The translations under genes were made by a program, and so were the position numbers. 64,000 bases of DNA from Protea cynaroides (Eukaryota; Streptophyta; Magnoliopsida; Proteales; Proteaceae), in assembly GCA_028583415.1 (NCBI GenBank), contig CM053276.1, positions 62,539,510 to 62,603,509 on the forward strand, in the 5' to 3' direction. A model generated the notes under the pieces. The model worked only from the letters and a program-made list of their open reading frames with translations, ran no database searches and was not told where the DNA came from. Of the stretch, positions 21,971-33,141 are shown piece after piece; the stretch's first letter is position 1, and every line of letters starts with the position of its first letter.

Positions 21971-23621
21971 GGGAAAATATCTGCCACACCCACTGTAGTT
22001 TATCTTAATCTCACCCACCCCCGTTGTTTGCGATAATATCCCTAACACCCTTTACTTTTGAAAAGTTGTATCCATCAGACCCCTCTTTTAAGATAAATGT
22101 CCCTTAACCGATGACGTGGCACCATTTTAATTTATTTAATGATAGAACTACCCCTAGATATTTTCTCTTTTAATTTTAATAAAACTTAAAAATTTATTTT
22201 CTCTATTACATATATTAGATATTAGTTTATATTAGATATTAGGAAAATAAAAAAGAAAAAAAAATGCCGCCGGTGTATCACCCAAAAAAACAGACGAAAC
22301 AACCTCCATTACACGATCCTTCTCTATCCCTATTTTCGGCTATGGGATCCTCTTATTGATCTGGTTCTCTAAGCTCTCATGGAGGTGCGGAAAGCGCTAT
22401 CGTTTTATGAATGTGGTTTCATCGCAATTTTGATTTCTTTTACTTATGACCCATTTTTGCTTACTTTTCCCCATCTTAATCAAGTTAGAAACTCTGTTTA
22501 GTGGTGGCTTCGTAGTTCTGCAATTGGAAATTTACCCTTTTTTTCAATGGTAATTTATTTACAGTGGTTGCTTCCATGGTAATTTTTGCTTTTTTCAGCT
22601 TTGTTTCGGTATGTCATTGTTGGTTCAGTTAAAGTTTTATGGATACAGATTCGAAGGGGTTTATTTTTCTCGGATACAAAGAAGAGCTTGGGTATTGTTC
22701 TGAAAGACAGAGGGTTGGAAAACAAGTATTTTTGTCTAATCCCTGAACACAGGTAACAAAATTTGAAGATGGTTTTCAGAGGTTTTTGAATTGTTGGTTT
22801 TAATGGAGTGGGTTTTCTGTGATCATCTTATTATTTGGAGCTTTTGGACTGATACATTTTGATCTGATTTGGTTTTTCAGATCCTATTCTCTAGATTCTA
22901 TTTTGCCCAGTTTTGATTTCTGTTCTTTTGGATAGGAGGTTCTTTCCTCTGTTTCACCGTACTTTTCCTCATGGGCTTCTTCTCCGTCTACATCCACCTG
23001 TGTCGGACAATAGTTCCCCCAACGACCCCCGCTGCCGACGCCACCAAAATCACAGAGATTCCTCCTCTGAAATCGATCCCTCCACCATCCAATCCCTTCC
23101 CCTCTTCGCCTATAACTGCAATGCCAAGGCCAAGGAACCCGTGGATTGCACCATTTGCCTCAACGAATTCTAAGAGAAAAAGACCGTCAAAGTGATTTCA
23201 CTTCTGCGGCCACGTTTTTCATCCATATTTTTGTATTTTATTTTTCTAACAACAAAGGAGAATATGTAATTTTGCTTAGTTATCAGAGCTCAGAAGATTC
23301 ACAGCGGCATTTCAGGTATCGACGGGTGGTGATTATTCACGGCGGACCAAGATTTGAGATCTGAAAACAGAGGTCAGGGAAAGAAGAAGACGTTGGTTTC
23401 AGTGGGTAAAAAAAATGCGTGAAAACAAGGTAATTCTGAAAATAAAAAAAACTTAGAAAGAAAATATAAATATGAAATTAAAAAGTATTAAGGGTAAAAA
23501 AATCTTTTTAACATCTAAATAAGGTTTGGGTGTCTTCAGGGGGTGTTAGGGATATTATCGCAAACAATGGCGGGTGGGTGAGACTAAGATAAACTACAGG
23601 GGGTGTAGCAGATATTTTCCC
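21971..23621. mobile_element. Pack-MULE (Mutator-like element carrying gene fragment)
   Basis: Terminal inverted repeats of about 86 bp lie at 21971-22056 and 23536-23621. Both read GGGAAAATATCTGC-ACACCC from outside, then TGTAGTTTATCTTA, then GCGATAATATCCCTAACACC. They are flanked by the exact 9-bp duplication TTATAAAAA at 21962-21970 and 23622-23630. Long inverted repeats with a 9-bp duplication define Mutator-like elements. No transposase is present. The interior holds a piece of a RING-H2 gene (22913 onward) and other less AT-rich, gene-like sequence at 22290-22900. It is a non-autonomous Pack-MULE. Confidence 0.92.
22913..23226 (+). pseudogene. Captured RING-H2 (ATL-type) E3 ligase fragment
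   Basis: The frame from 22913 reads through a Pro/Ser-rich stretch to IQSLPLFAY, then KEPVDCTICLNEF, the first half of a RING-H2 finger of the plant ATL kind. In ATL proteins a short LP-F block precedes the finger in the same way. A TAA stop follows directly, at 23171-23173. After EKKTVKVI a frameshift leads to FCGHVFHP, which supplies the next Cys and His ligands. The last Cys pair and the rest of the finger are missing. Intact ATL proteins bind E2 enzymes and ubiquitylate targets. This piece cannot fold as a full finger. It lies wholly between the Pack-MULE ends, so it was probably captured from a cellular gene. Confidence 0.8.
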
Positions 23622-23904
23622 TTATAAAAAAATCTTAAAGTTATTTTTTTACCCTTTAATTTAAAGGTTAGAACACATGCTCATTAATCACTTTTTGCAA
23701 AAAGAGCCAAAAAGTGTTTTTGGCCAAAAATCAAAAAGAGGTCAAGACCACTACTGGGCATAATTATTAGACAGCCAATGAAATGGCAACATCTGGAGAC
23801 TGTTATCACCGTCAGCGTTATCCACGAAAATAAGGGACATCACCGACAATTCTTACTTAGGTCAAGGACTCAAGGGTAAAAACATCTTGGAAGGCATGCG
23901 GGAC

Positions 23905-24088
23905 CATAGTTGTCAGGGCACCAAGGCGAAACAAGGCGTTGAAGGTCTGACAGGGCGCTTAGGCGACCAAGGTGCCTGCCTAGGCGATCAAGGTGCCAGC
24001 CTAGGTGACCAAGGTGCCCAACTTTTCAAGGAGACCGAAGGCCGCCTGGGAGCCTAAGCGATGCCTAGGCGACCCCTTGACAACTATG
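23905..24088. mobile_element. hAT MITE, 184 bp, with internal tandem repeat
   Basis: Its ends are CATAGTTGTCAGGG and, in reverse complement, CATAGTTGTCAAGGG. An exact 8-bp duplication, TGCGGGAC, lies at 23897-23904 and 24089-24096. An 8-bp duplication with short ends indicates the hAT superfamily. The inside is GC-rich and repeats a roughly 20-bp unit, CCTAGGCGACCAAGGTGCC, about three times with changes. It has no coding capacity. Confidence 0.92.
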
Positions 24089-24121
24089 TGCGGGACCCAC
24101 TAGTCACAATTCACTATAAAT

Positions 24122-24267
24122 GACGTCCCAGTACACGAGGTTCAGGGTCTAGGAAGCACAGAGTGTATGCAGCCTTACCCTAGCAATGCGGAGAGGCTAT
24201 TTCCGTGTTTTGAACCCGTGACCACCAGGTTGCAATATAACAACCTTACAGTCACACCAAGGCTCAA
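24122..24267 (-). repeat. Au-like SINE
   Basis: On the - strand it starts TTGAGCCTTGGTGTGACTGTAAGG (box A region), continues with a box B-like GGTCACGGGTTCAAAAC, and then has AGCCTCTCCGCATTGC and GGGTAAGGCTGCATACACT. These blocks match the widespread angiosperm Au SINE as I know it. A 14-bp duplication, AATTCACTATAAAT, flanks it at 24108-24121 and 24268-24281. The target duplication and the polymerase III boxes support a true SINE insertion. Confidence 0.88.
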
Positions 24268-24281
24268 AATTCACTATAAAT

Positions 24282-25420
24282 AAGCCAATAATACAAGGTT
24301 TTAGGCATGTCTCATTTAATCCTTTTGTCTCATTACTACTTTTTTCTCTGACACCTCAGAACGAGAATCGCTCTCTTACCCCATTAAAATAACATATCTG
24401 GTCGGTCTTCCAACATCATTATCTGTTCACGAGATCCCTGACTTAAGCATCGAAGTTAACCCGAGGCCATAGGCCTGACCTCCCCTGCCCTGTCTTGCCG
24501 TTTGTAGGTCCAGTCAACAATGAAGACCTCGGCGTAGGATCCAGATGCAACAACCTCTTTTTGTTTTTTGAGCTATTTTTATTTTTATTTTTTTCTTTTC
24601 AAAAATAATACCAAACACATGGAAAAACAAAAATACTTCAGAAAAACAAAAATAAAAATGATACCAAAGAGACCCTTAGTAAAAAATCCCACAACTTATA
24701 CCCATTTGCTCTTTACATTCTAGATGCAGATTCCTCATCAGATGTCTTCTGTTTCTCTCCTTTCACATCGAAGTATCTAGAAAAATGCAATGCATTCCAT
24801 AGGATTGTTCCTACTCTGGTGAAAGCATAAACCCACCACACTTCAATAAGAACTCTAAGACAGCAATGGCGTACCTAAATATCTCAAAATATCTCCCTCC
24901 TCTGGGGGAGCAGAGGAGGAGGAACCAAAAGCTAACAGGACAAGTATAAAAATAAATGGTTTATAGTTTTATCATCATGCTTGAAAAGGTAGCACACTTT
25001 GGATAGTCTCTAAAGATGAAATGATCAGTCATGAATTAACAAGTTAGTAGTTTTTATTTTTTCGAAATTCACGTTGTATTACCATCACTTGCTCTAGGCC
25101 TAAAATTTGAAGGGTAAAAAAGACTCATAATTTTTTCATTTCGTAACAATATTGCCCAATTTGGGGATATTACGGATATAAATACCCATTGCTCCCAGGA
25201 ATGAATAGTTGAACCCCAGGAACTTAGAAATGTTCTCAAATGGGGCCTAGTTACATTTCCAACAAACCAAGATCTTGCAAATCAGAAGTGATTTGGGAGA
25301 CATCAACAGCCTACAAAATTAGAAGTTGGCTTTAGGTTGCAATAGAAATTGGATTTTAGAAGTTACTAATTTCTTCAAGATATTTATTGTTTTCGATTCT
25401 TGCTTTTCTTTTGCTGATTT
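24282..25420. other. Unassigned sequence with one possible small exon
   Basis: No clear gene. On the - strand, 24880 down to the TAA at 24713-24715 is an open stretch of about 55 codons (EVWWVYAFTRVGT, then RYFDVKGEKQKTSDEE). Its hydrophobic block followed by an acidic, Ser-rich end looks protein-like. I do not recognise it and it could be chance. The rest is AT-rich. Confidence 0.3.
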
Positions 25421-25429
25421 GTTTGCAGG

Positions 25430-25890
25430 CAAAGTTCAATATCAGCAACCAATCACAACTGAAACAACTTAGACAAAGGTTGAAGTAAAACCAGAGAAGA
25501 ATTTAGAAGAAGAAGAAGAAAGGAGGAGAGGAAGATGTCGGCTCTGCTCAGAGAAGGGGCAGAGTCGTTACCAATATCCCTCCCTCCTATTTCATATATA
25601 AAATAAAAAGGAAACCAATTACAACTAGAAGTCCCAGCCAGTCTAACGTAAATAGGACTGAAGTATTTAGAAAACAAAGAACCTCTAAAGAGAATGGGAA
25701 ACCTGTCTAACTTACTGTTTATTAAGTAGGACTCTAGAGTCCTAGACGAACTTTACTACTAAGGACACAGAGTCCTTATTTAATCATACTGCTGTGCTGG
25801 AAGTCCTCCACGATGAGGAGTCCTACTCGATGAGGACTGCTCCTCACGTTGGAGCAGTCCCTATCGAGTAAACTGTAGCTTAACAACAAC
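25430..25890 (-). repeat. LTR-like segment, boundaries uncertain
   Basis: Read on the - strand, this has a TATA-like TATATATGAAATAGG near 25600, followed by a CT-rich leader (TTCTTCTTCTTC), the usual layout of a copia-type LTR. Candidate ends are TGTTAAGC and GCAAACA, but no matching target duplication was found. It could be an old solo LTR or TRIM piece. Confidence 0.35.
25824..25869. other. Long imperfect hairpin
   Basis: GGACTGCTCC at 25834-25843 pairs perfectly with GGAGCAGTCC at 25851-25860 across a 7-base loop. Outer bases ACTCGAT and ATCGAGT extend the stem. It lies at one end of the LTR-like segment. Function unknown. Confidence 0.75.
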
Positions 25891-25899
25891 CATGAACCT

Positions 25900-26558
25900 T
25901 CTAACCATCAAGAATCAGTTCCCTGATTATCTTCTCATCCCTTCCCATCAAACAACCGCCCTAGAAACAATTTGAGGGTAATGGAAGGAGATTGCATGAG
26001 AGTGGAGCTACTATTCTTATTTCATCTTCTTTCTTTTTTTCAAAGAGGAATGAGCTCAGAGGATTACCATCGAAACTAATTAATCTAAGAGATAAGTCCC
26101 ATGGATATTTTATCAGATTATTAAGCATGTTTATGCTTTAGCGTCACCAATGCCTATCCCATTTCAGCGGATATCTCAGTCAGCAAATGAGCAAGCAAAG
26201 AAGCACATTCTCAGGCCTAGAATGTGTTGGATGATGCAAATCAATTGCAAGATGCTCTCAGCAGATTCCTAAGGCTTCAGCAGCCTCCAGTGGTTTTAAG
26301 GGAATGAATTAGTTCCAGTTCTCAAGCCTGGCTCCAGCTTGGGTCCTCCCTGTGTACATTGTATACCACATCCTTCTTTTCAAATCCATCACTAAAATCA
26401 ATCCTCCACTAAAGGAGTGGGAGGACTAAGCAGACAAACAAAGAAATACCCACTGAAATGGAAGAGAAATCCACCAATGAAGACAAGGAAATGAAAGAAA
26501 TGAGTTAAATGAACAGTACTGTTACATTATCCATTAATATGACCACAGAAACACTGAC
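25900..26558 (-). other. Sequence downstream of TFIIE-alpha exon 3
   Basis: Expected intron sequence on the - strand after the donor at 26557-26558. The next TFIIE-alpha exon was looked for here and further left and was not seen. No other feature was recognised. Confidence 0.4.
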
Positions 26559-26679
26559 CTCTTTTCGATGATCTCTAGTTATTAGCTTTTCTTCTTCAAA
26601 AAATCGCAAGGTGCGGCATAGTTGTTTCGAGTGCAGCTTTAAATCCTTTGCCAAGTCTTCTTCTCTGACCCATTGACGT
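26559..26679 (-). pseudogene. TFIIE-alpha: TFIIE-alpha exon 3
   Basis: Acceptor CAG at 26680-26682 and donor GT at 26557-26558. The exon reads RRQWVREEDLAKDLKLHSKQ, then LCRTLRFFEEEKLITRD, with no break. This is the recognition-helix part of the TFIIE winged-helix domain. The frame joins that of exon 2 exactly (split AG|A codon). Confidence 0.92.
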
Positions 26680-26944
26680 CTGAGATGGGAGAAAATTAAA
26701 AAATGATTAACTGCAACACTGAAACAAAAAGATTCTTTTAACAGTTAATCCACAGGTCAGACATAGTTCAAGGATTTTCTTCCAATTTCTGTATTCATCA
26801 TTTCCTACCAATTTCAGTGTTCATCATTTCCTCCCAATTTTTGTGTTTCTCTATCACTCTCAAACATTTATACTCTATTGTTCCCTATCACTCGTTACCT
26901 ATTATGTTAAGTCTTCATTACACATGTCTCATAAATTCTTGCTC

Positions 26945-27032
26945 TTTTTTTTTTTTTTAGGATAGGCCTCCCAATGAGAGTTGAGCTCATGACCTCTTTC
27001 AGGTGTTGGTCTTTACCAACTGAGCTACCCCC
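26945..27032 (-). repeat. tRNA-derived SINE head, interrupted by LTR element
   Basis: On the - strand the sequence is GGGGGTAGCTCAGTTGGTAAAG (tRNA-like box A) followed by GGTCATGAGCTCAACTC (box B-like). It ends in an A tail, seen as 14 T at 26945-26958. The 27033-35978 retrotransposon inserted at its 5' side, at CCCCC. The rest of its 5' side continues at 35984 (CTTGGAGTTTCTCC in plus orientation). Confidence 0.7.
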
Positions 27033-29888
27033 TGTTGGTCATGTGTTGTCATTGTTGGCAACTTGGCTGTGTGGGCAGTGTTGACGAGCTTACAGTAAGA
27101 GAAATGAGGAGAGATAGTGTTTGTGCAAGTGGCAGAGCCGAGGAAGCCTTTGGCATGTTCTACAGTATTCTACAGCTTCTAGAGAGTGATTGAGAAGGTA
27201 TGCATTGAGTTGACTGGGCAACAACAGTTTCGACAGGTGACAGAATGTGTGTGGGCCCCACTGGTGATGTGGACAATACTTACATAGGCAACATGTTGAT
27301 AGAAAGAGGAGAGAGAAAAATGGAGAGAAAGTATGAGTCCAGAGTGGGTCCCATTCTTAGTTTAGCAAGAAGAGAGAGAGTGTGGATCCCACAGTGGGTT
27401 CCACTGATGATGTGGCATGATGTGGCATCTCCCAAGTACTCCTTGAAGCAAGAAAAATAAGAGAGAGAATCAGAAGAGAGAGAATCTGAAGAGAGAGAAA
27501 GAAGAGAGAGAAGTTGATGTGGTGGGACCCACCATGCTGAGGTGGCATGCCACCATGGCAGCCAGCTTAGCCGAGGGCCACGGCACCATAGGCAGCAGCG
27601 ACACATAGCCGAGGCCAGCGGCAACCATGCCTACAGCACCATGGCCAGCAGGGCCAAGCCAGCAGCCAGCCACAGCAGTCAGCCACAGCACCAAGCCACA
27701 AACAAGCACAGCAGCAAGCCGCAGCAAGGCAGCCTAGCCCCGCAAGCAGGCCAGGCATGTTCGTCGCGCATGCTGGCTCGCAATGGCATGCCTTGCCGCA
27801 AGCCAGCAGACCCCGGGCGGCGGCATGCGGCTCGCAATGGCATGCCTTGCCGCAAGCCGCCAGCCCGCAGCAGGCAGCATGCTGGCTCGCAATGGCATGC
27901 CTTGACGCAAGCCAGCAGGCCGCAGTAGGCAGCATGCCATGCCCCCAGCCAGCACCCGCAAGCTCCCCATGCCACAGGCCCGCAGCCGCGCGCACAGGCC
28001 TCGCACAAGCATCGGTGGTGCCCGCCAGCTGCTCGACAAAAGGTCAGGAGAAAGAGAGAGTTCTTCGCCGTTACAGGGGTATTTTGGTCCGATTAAAAGA
28101 AAAATATTCAAAATCTGCGTCCAAGAATGAGCCACGATGCTCAGATTCTTATCCGACGGCCTATAAGAAGGCGGGCTGAGGTGTGACGCATAAGTTGCGT
28201 CGAGATTCTTGCGCGCATGATCTGATTGGGTCGTCGTAAGTTAAAACCATGGTCCGCAATGCATGGTAATAGAACCGTGATTCTATGTGGCGCGCGTACG
28301 GTACGACGGCAGCTCAAGATCTCGATCCAGTGGTCGAAATCGATTCCGAAGTTCGCTGACGCGATTTATTCGGATCCGACGGGAATCAGACGATCCCACC
28401 TTTTCTTCTCAGATCCGACGGCCACTTCTTTCAGATTCTCTCTGAACCAATCATAACTCGACAGCGCACTGACAGGCGGCGCTATTGTGTAGCGCGGTGC
28501 ACGAAATGTTTTCCAAAAGATTCTATTTCTTATATTTTCACTGGTCGAAACTGTAACGGCCATATCTCGGCCATCCGGAGTCCAAATCGGACGATCCAAA
28601 GTGCTCCGAGCTCGTGTTCGAATTTCCTATCTAATGAGAATGAAAAACCAGAGAAAAATGATGATGAACAGTGTGGAGGCTCGGGTTTTTGGGGGAAAAC
28701 CTTCTCTTGAAGGTATGTGAGTGTTCAATGCTTGTTTTTTTACTACTAACCTTCCATGGATTCAACTGGACTCTATTAAGTTGTATTGAAGATCTTGTAT
28801 GAGGGTTTGGGACAAATAATTGTTGTTTAAAGCTTCAATGAGAGCTACAATGGCATTTGCTATGAATGAAAGCTTGGAGTGAATGTATGCAATTAAACAG
28901 GAACTGTGAGAGCTTGAATGTGCCTATGAAAAGCCAGAAGGCCATGTTGAGTTTGTGAAAACCCTAAGGGAGAAAAAGAGGGAAAGGCATGCACTCAAAG
29001 TGTTTGTTAAAATGTCAAGGAAGAAAATGGAGACTGCAGTGAGCCGTTGGAAGTACTGAATGCTGTATTGATGTTTTGAAGAAAAAGGGGAAGTGAAATG
29101 GAAAGGGAGGCTAGGGTTTGGTGTTAGAATTGTTCATCAAAGATTCCAGTGGACCTGAGGTGTATGCCAGGCTTCACAGAGACATCCCAGAGTCCTCCCA
29201 GAGTACCAGAAAATGCCAGACAAGGGTTGTAAGCTTCTTAACCTTGTATGAATTAATTGTTTATTTCTTGTACTCAATGTATGCTAGCTGTAGGTGATAA
29301 ATCATGAATGCCTAGCTAGTGGGGATTAAATTGTAGGGCATTGATATAAGCCCAAAAACTATATTGTCTGCTTCCCGTGGGTGCGGGTTAAGTGTTGTGT
29401 GTGCAGCGAGTGCTGAGCACTGGTACTTCGGTACCTGAATTATTGGCACATCTGTGCCCTCCTGGTTTTATGCTGGGTAAACTGGGTGTATGTACTCCCT
29501 GCTGTGTAGTCAGCTAAAAGTTGAGTATTGAGTATATACGGAGCCTGTAGGGCATTACTCCGTGGACTAGCCATCACATACTGTGGTGGTGAACCACGTA
29601 TACCTCTGTGTTGTGGATGCCTTGTAAATGTGATTATCTGTATATTGTGAAGTGCGTGGAATGGCCTGCAGGATGGGTATGCACAACATGGTAGACCTAG
29701 CCACTTTGTGGTAGTGAGGTGGTTGTGCATACGACTGTGTATGTGACAATTATAGTCAATGATAGTGTGGTTGTGCTTAGTGAGTAAAGCATCAGATCAA
29801 AAGCAGTATTGGTCTTCAAGGAATTATTTGGGAAGAATTTTGAAGACATTGATTCACCCCCCCTCTCAGTGTCAACCTGTGATCAACA
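27033..29888 (+). repeat. 5' LTR of the gag-only element (2.86 kb)
   Basis: Begins TGTTGGTCATGTG and ends GTGATCAACA. It contains a GA-rich block at 27300-27530 and an unusually GC-rich block at 27540-28020 with a minisatellite. Compared with the 3' LTR it has a short extra piece near 27395-27430 (GATGTGGCATGATGTGGCAT). Confidence 0.92.
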
Positions 29889-29890
29889 AT

Positions 29891-29902
29891 TGGTATCAGA
29901 GC
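29891..29902 (+). other. Primer-binding site (tRNA-Met type)
   Basis: TGGTATCAGAGC, two bases after the 5' LTR, complementary to the 3' end of initiator tRNA-Met as in most plant copia elements. Confidence 0.92.
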
Positions 29903-29952
29903 ACCAGGCTCAGTGACAGCTTAATCAGCAGCTGAGTGATCAGAGGACAGTC

Positions 29953-30627
29953 ATGGCACTAGGTGAAGGTTTTTGCAAACCCCTACTTTTTGATGGAAAT
30001 GAATTTGTGTTCTGGAAGTGGAGGATGAAAAGTTTTTTGGGGTCTCTTGGTTTTGATGTGTGGCAAGCAGTTAGTACTGGGAAGGTGGATACCCAGTATG
30101 ACTCTACAGCTAAAATGGCAATCACAGATGGATTAGCAGATAGTGTGAGAGTCAGAGTCAGTGGATGCGAGACAGCGATGACACTATGGGATAGATTACA
30201 GACTCTATATGGAGATGAGTCTGCCTTTAAGGCTCATGCATCACCAGACATTGATTCCACTTCAGAGGTAGATAATGGGAGTTCAGATGAGTGCTCTACT
30301 ATCGGATTAGAGGATCATGTTCCAGAAGTTGACTTGACTGGAGAGCTAAGAGCAGCTCAGGATGAGTTGAGACTTGAGAGGGAGAGACTTACAGTGGCAT
30401 CATGTGAACTTCATAGTGCAAATGAGACTATTTCAACTTTGAAGACACAAGTGAAGGACTCCAGCTTTGTCATTACAGCCTTAGAGGCTCAGGTCATTAG
30501 CAGAGATGAGATGTGTAGAGCTTTTGAGAGAGAGATCACTACACTTAGAGCACAATTAAAAGAGGAACAGATGAGTCAGGTTTACACCCCACTTGTGGTT
30601 GAGGAGATCACCAGATGTATAGTTTAG
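29953..30627 (+). CDS. Copia-type gag N-terminal protein with coiled coil
   Basis: The frame starts MALGEGFCKPLLFDGNEF and continues FWKWRMKSFLG, then VWQAV, the usual opening of plant copia gag (DUF4219/UBN2-like), followed by TLWDRLQTLYGDESA. From about residue 120 it becomes a charged, heptad-like region (LRAAQDELRLERERL, then FEREITTLRAQLKEE) that predicts a coiled coil. It is 224 residues to a TAG. The zinc knuckles lie downstream in the same frame after further stops, so the original gag was longer. The protein would form the particle shell. Confidence 0.75.
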   Translation: MALGEGFCKPLLFDGNEFVFWKWRMKSFLGSLGFDVWQAVSTGKVDTQYDSTAKMAITDGLADSVRVRVSGCETAMTLWDRLQTLYGDESAFKAHASPDIDSTSEVDNGSSDECSTIGLEDHVPEVDLTGELRAAQDELRLERERLTVASCELHSANETISTLKTQVKDSSFVITALEAQVISRDEMCRAFEREITTLRAQLKEEQMSQVYTPLVVEEITRCIV

Positions 30628-30885
30628 AGTGGAGATTATCAGAGGCCATCCACCATTTGTTCTGCTACTACCTTTGAGCAGGGTGAGTCATTTAGGAGGA
30701 CTATAGAGGCAAATATAGTATACCACAAAGACAGAGTCCAAGCAGAGCAGAGGTAAAGACCCAAAGTAGAAGACAGAAGAAGAAAGTACAGAGGCACAAT
30801 GATGCAAGACATCCAGCACACCATACACAGTTTAGAGGTGTTCCCCAACAGAGAGCTCAAACATGGAACATAGACAGTATGCAGA

Positions 30886-31302
30886 GTGATAGGGTTGATG
30901 GCATTTACCAACAAAGACCAATTGAGCAGAGCAGATTTAGTAATTCCAGTCACCGGGAGGCACGGGCAGCGGGTTCTCCAGCAGAGACAGGGAGTACACA
31001 CCATGAGGCATGGACCCACACCCAGTTGGCACAGACATTCCCTTATAAGACAGTCACATTTTCATGGATATTGTCACAGGTGCAATGGGTATGGGCATAG
31101 GAGTATAAACTGCACATCCAGATTTTGTGTTAGTGGTTATGCAAAGAAAACATATATGTTACCCCAGAGGAGGCCAGTTGAGTGTCTCAGATGCCATACA
31201 CTTGGGCATTGGGCCAAGCGATGTAAGGCAGTGCTCACCCCCAGCTTGCTCAAGCAGAGAGAGACTACCAATTCTCTAGAATCAGAAAAAGGAGATGTTT
31301 AA
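30886..31302 (+). pseudogene. Gag C-terminal region with two CCHC zinc knuckles
   Basis: The frame contains CHRCNGYGHRSINC and CLRCHTLGHWAKRC, both matching CX2CX4HX4C, separated by about 23 residues. Double knuckles of this form bind RNA in gag. Stops at 30625-30627, about 30757 and about 30868 separate it from the N-terminal gag frame, and a frame change around 30880-31010 is likely. Confidence 0.8.
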
Positions 31303-33129
31303 GAAGCCAGTTCAAAAAAGACAACAGAGAAGTCTTCAGTTAGTGTGGATGGACAGAGGCAAAGGATAGTGGTTGAGCTCATTGATAGGCATTCCCAGAA
31401 GAGAGCATTTATAGAGAAGCCCAAACAGAGGACCAAGGTAATTGGTCATGTAGTATGGAGAGAAAAACACATTGAGGAGTGTGCAGTCATACCCACCACC
31501 CCTACATCACCCAAGTTGGGTGTGAGAGGGAGCACACCTCCTTGGCACTAGGTGCACTGAGGTGCACATGGAGAGGGGGAGCATACTATATGTTTATTTT
31601 TGCCCCTCAGATGGACTTTGTTGATGGCAAAATAGTCCTTCATATTAGTGCTTGGAATCATCAGGTAATACTATATTATCCCTTGTGTTGATGTATTTTG
31701 GTTGAGCAGTTCACAAATGAGTAGTGTTATGTCAGTTTGAGGACAGAGTAGTCAGTAATGACACCGAGTTGTACGATTGTGTGAGTATGGCAGCTAAAGA
31801 TATCTCTCGCCTCGGCATGTTATCAGAGATAGTTGGTATAGTCATGCATGATAGTTTCAAAGTGTGGTTCTCTTTGTACTGATGATATGGGGAGTTGTAT
31901 TGTTCTTATTTGACTGCAAAGGAGTAGCACCTGATAACTAATGTGTAATCACAGTTGAGTGTTGTTGATATTTGTTTGGGACATATCCCTTGAGATATTC
32001 ATTGTGTAGCATGAGCAATGATGGATGGATGAGGATTAGTGGAGCAATTGAGTTTTCAACTCATAGGACTGAGAAGATGCATATTGGCATTTCTATGTAG
32101 TTTGAATATTCACACTTATAGGATTGGGAAGATGCGTATGGGCACTCCTATAGGTGCTTGTATCCCACATTGGGAGAGATTGCTCAAGAGATGAAGCAGT
32201 GTGACAAGGAGCATGAAGTGACCTTCTATAGTACAAAATGTGAGATCAGAAAAATTGGAAATGGCAAGTTAGTAGCTTCGATGCAGAGATCCTCAGAAAA
32301 TGTATAAACTTTGACAGAGTGTTGAAGTTCCTTCATGGTGTTTCTCACCAAGCATAGAGATGCTTGTGGTGAGGGGGAGTCCATTATATGTCAAGCCTTA
32401 GGTGGACTGCAAATGAGAGGATATTGTTGAGCTAAAGGGAGAGTAAGTTTGATGCGTCATACAATGATGAACCTGGTTGGATACACTGCTACAAGCTATT
32501 TTTGTTTGCATCAGAATATCTTGGTTAAGTATGCATTATTTTCTATGATGGTACACCTTATGTCTGAATGCATGGGAAAGAAAGAAAAGTAACTGGTGAT
32601 GTATGATAAGAACTTATGCAACGGGCATTGCAATGGTTATCTGTTATTCTCTTATGTGATTGATTTGTTAAATCATTTGTTTGAAGAGTGATAGCATGGA
32701 CTTAGATGGAATTCATGTTACCTTCTTGCTACTATTGTCAAAGAGATGAGATTCATACGAGTGACAGCTTGTGTTCATCAATTGCTATTATTTATTATAG
32801 TATTTGTGTTATTGATGCTGGAAAGAAGCTTTGTGATAGATGGAGATCATAAAAATTATAGATATGTGCACTCTATGGTTGTGGTACACAGGATGAAAAT
32901 CATCTTTGGAGCGGAGAATGAGTTGAGATGCATGGACTCAGGGGGAGTCATTGGTTGTCTTTCGGCTAAGACGAGATGATGTGTTGTGATGTGGTGTAGA
33001 GATGGTGTTTGTAGAGAGCCCATAGGATTGGAAAGATGCGGTGGGCACTCCTATGTGGTCAGACCCCTTTGTACTTGTTGTCAAAGGGGGAGAGAGCTTC
33101 ATTGTGAAAAGTGAGTTGCCAACAATTCC
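31303..33129 (+). other. Interior of gag-only element without pol
   Basis: About 1.8 kb of mostly non-coding sequence. I saw no protease DSG, integrase, YVDD or RNase H motif in any frame. Repeated phrases occur, such as TAGGATTGGGAAGATGCG / TAGGATTGGAAAGATGCG with GGGCACTCCTAT at about 32120 and 33030. Confidence 0.6.
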
Positions 33130-33141
33130 AAAGGGGGAGAT
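33130..33141 (+). other. Polypurine tract
   Basis: AAAGGGGGAGAT directly before the 3' LTR, the priming site for second-strand synthesis. Confidence 0.85.

Noticed and set aside
26959..27032. A tRNA gene
   Set aside because: Box A and box B resemble a tRNA, but the cloverleaf cannot be completed (no acceptor stem pairing) and an A tail follows; a SINE head fits better.
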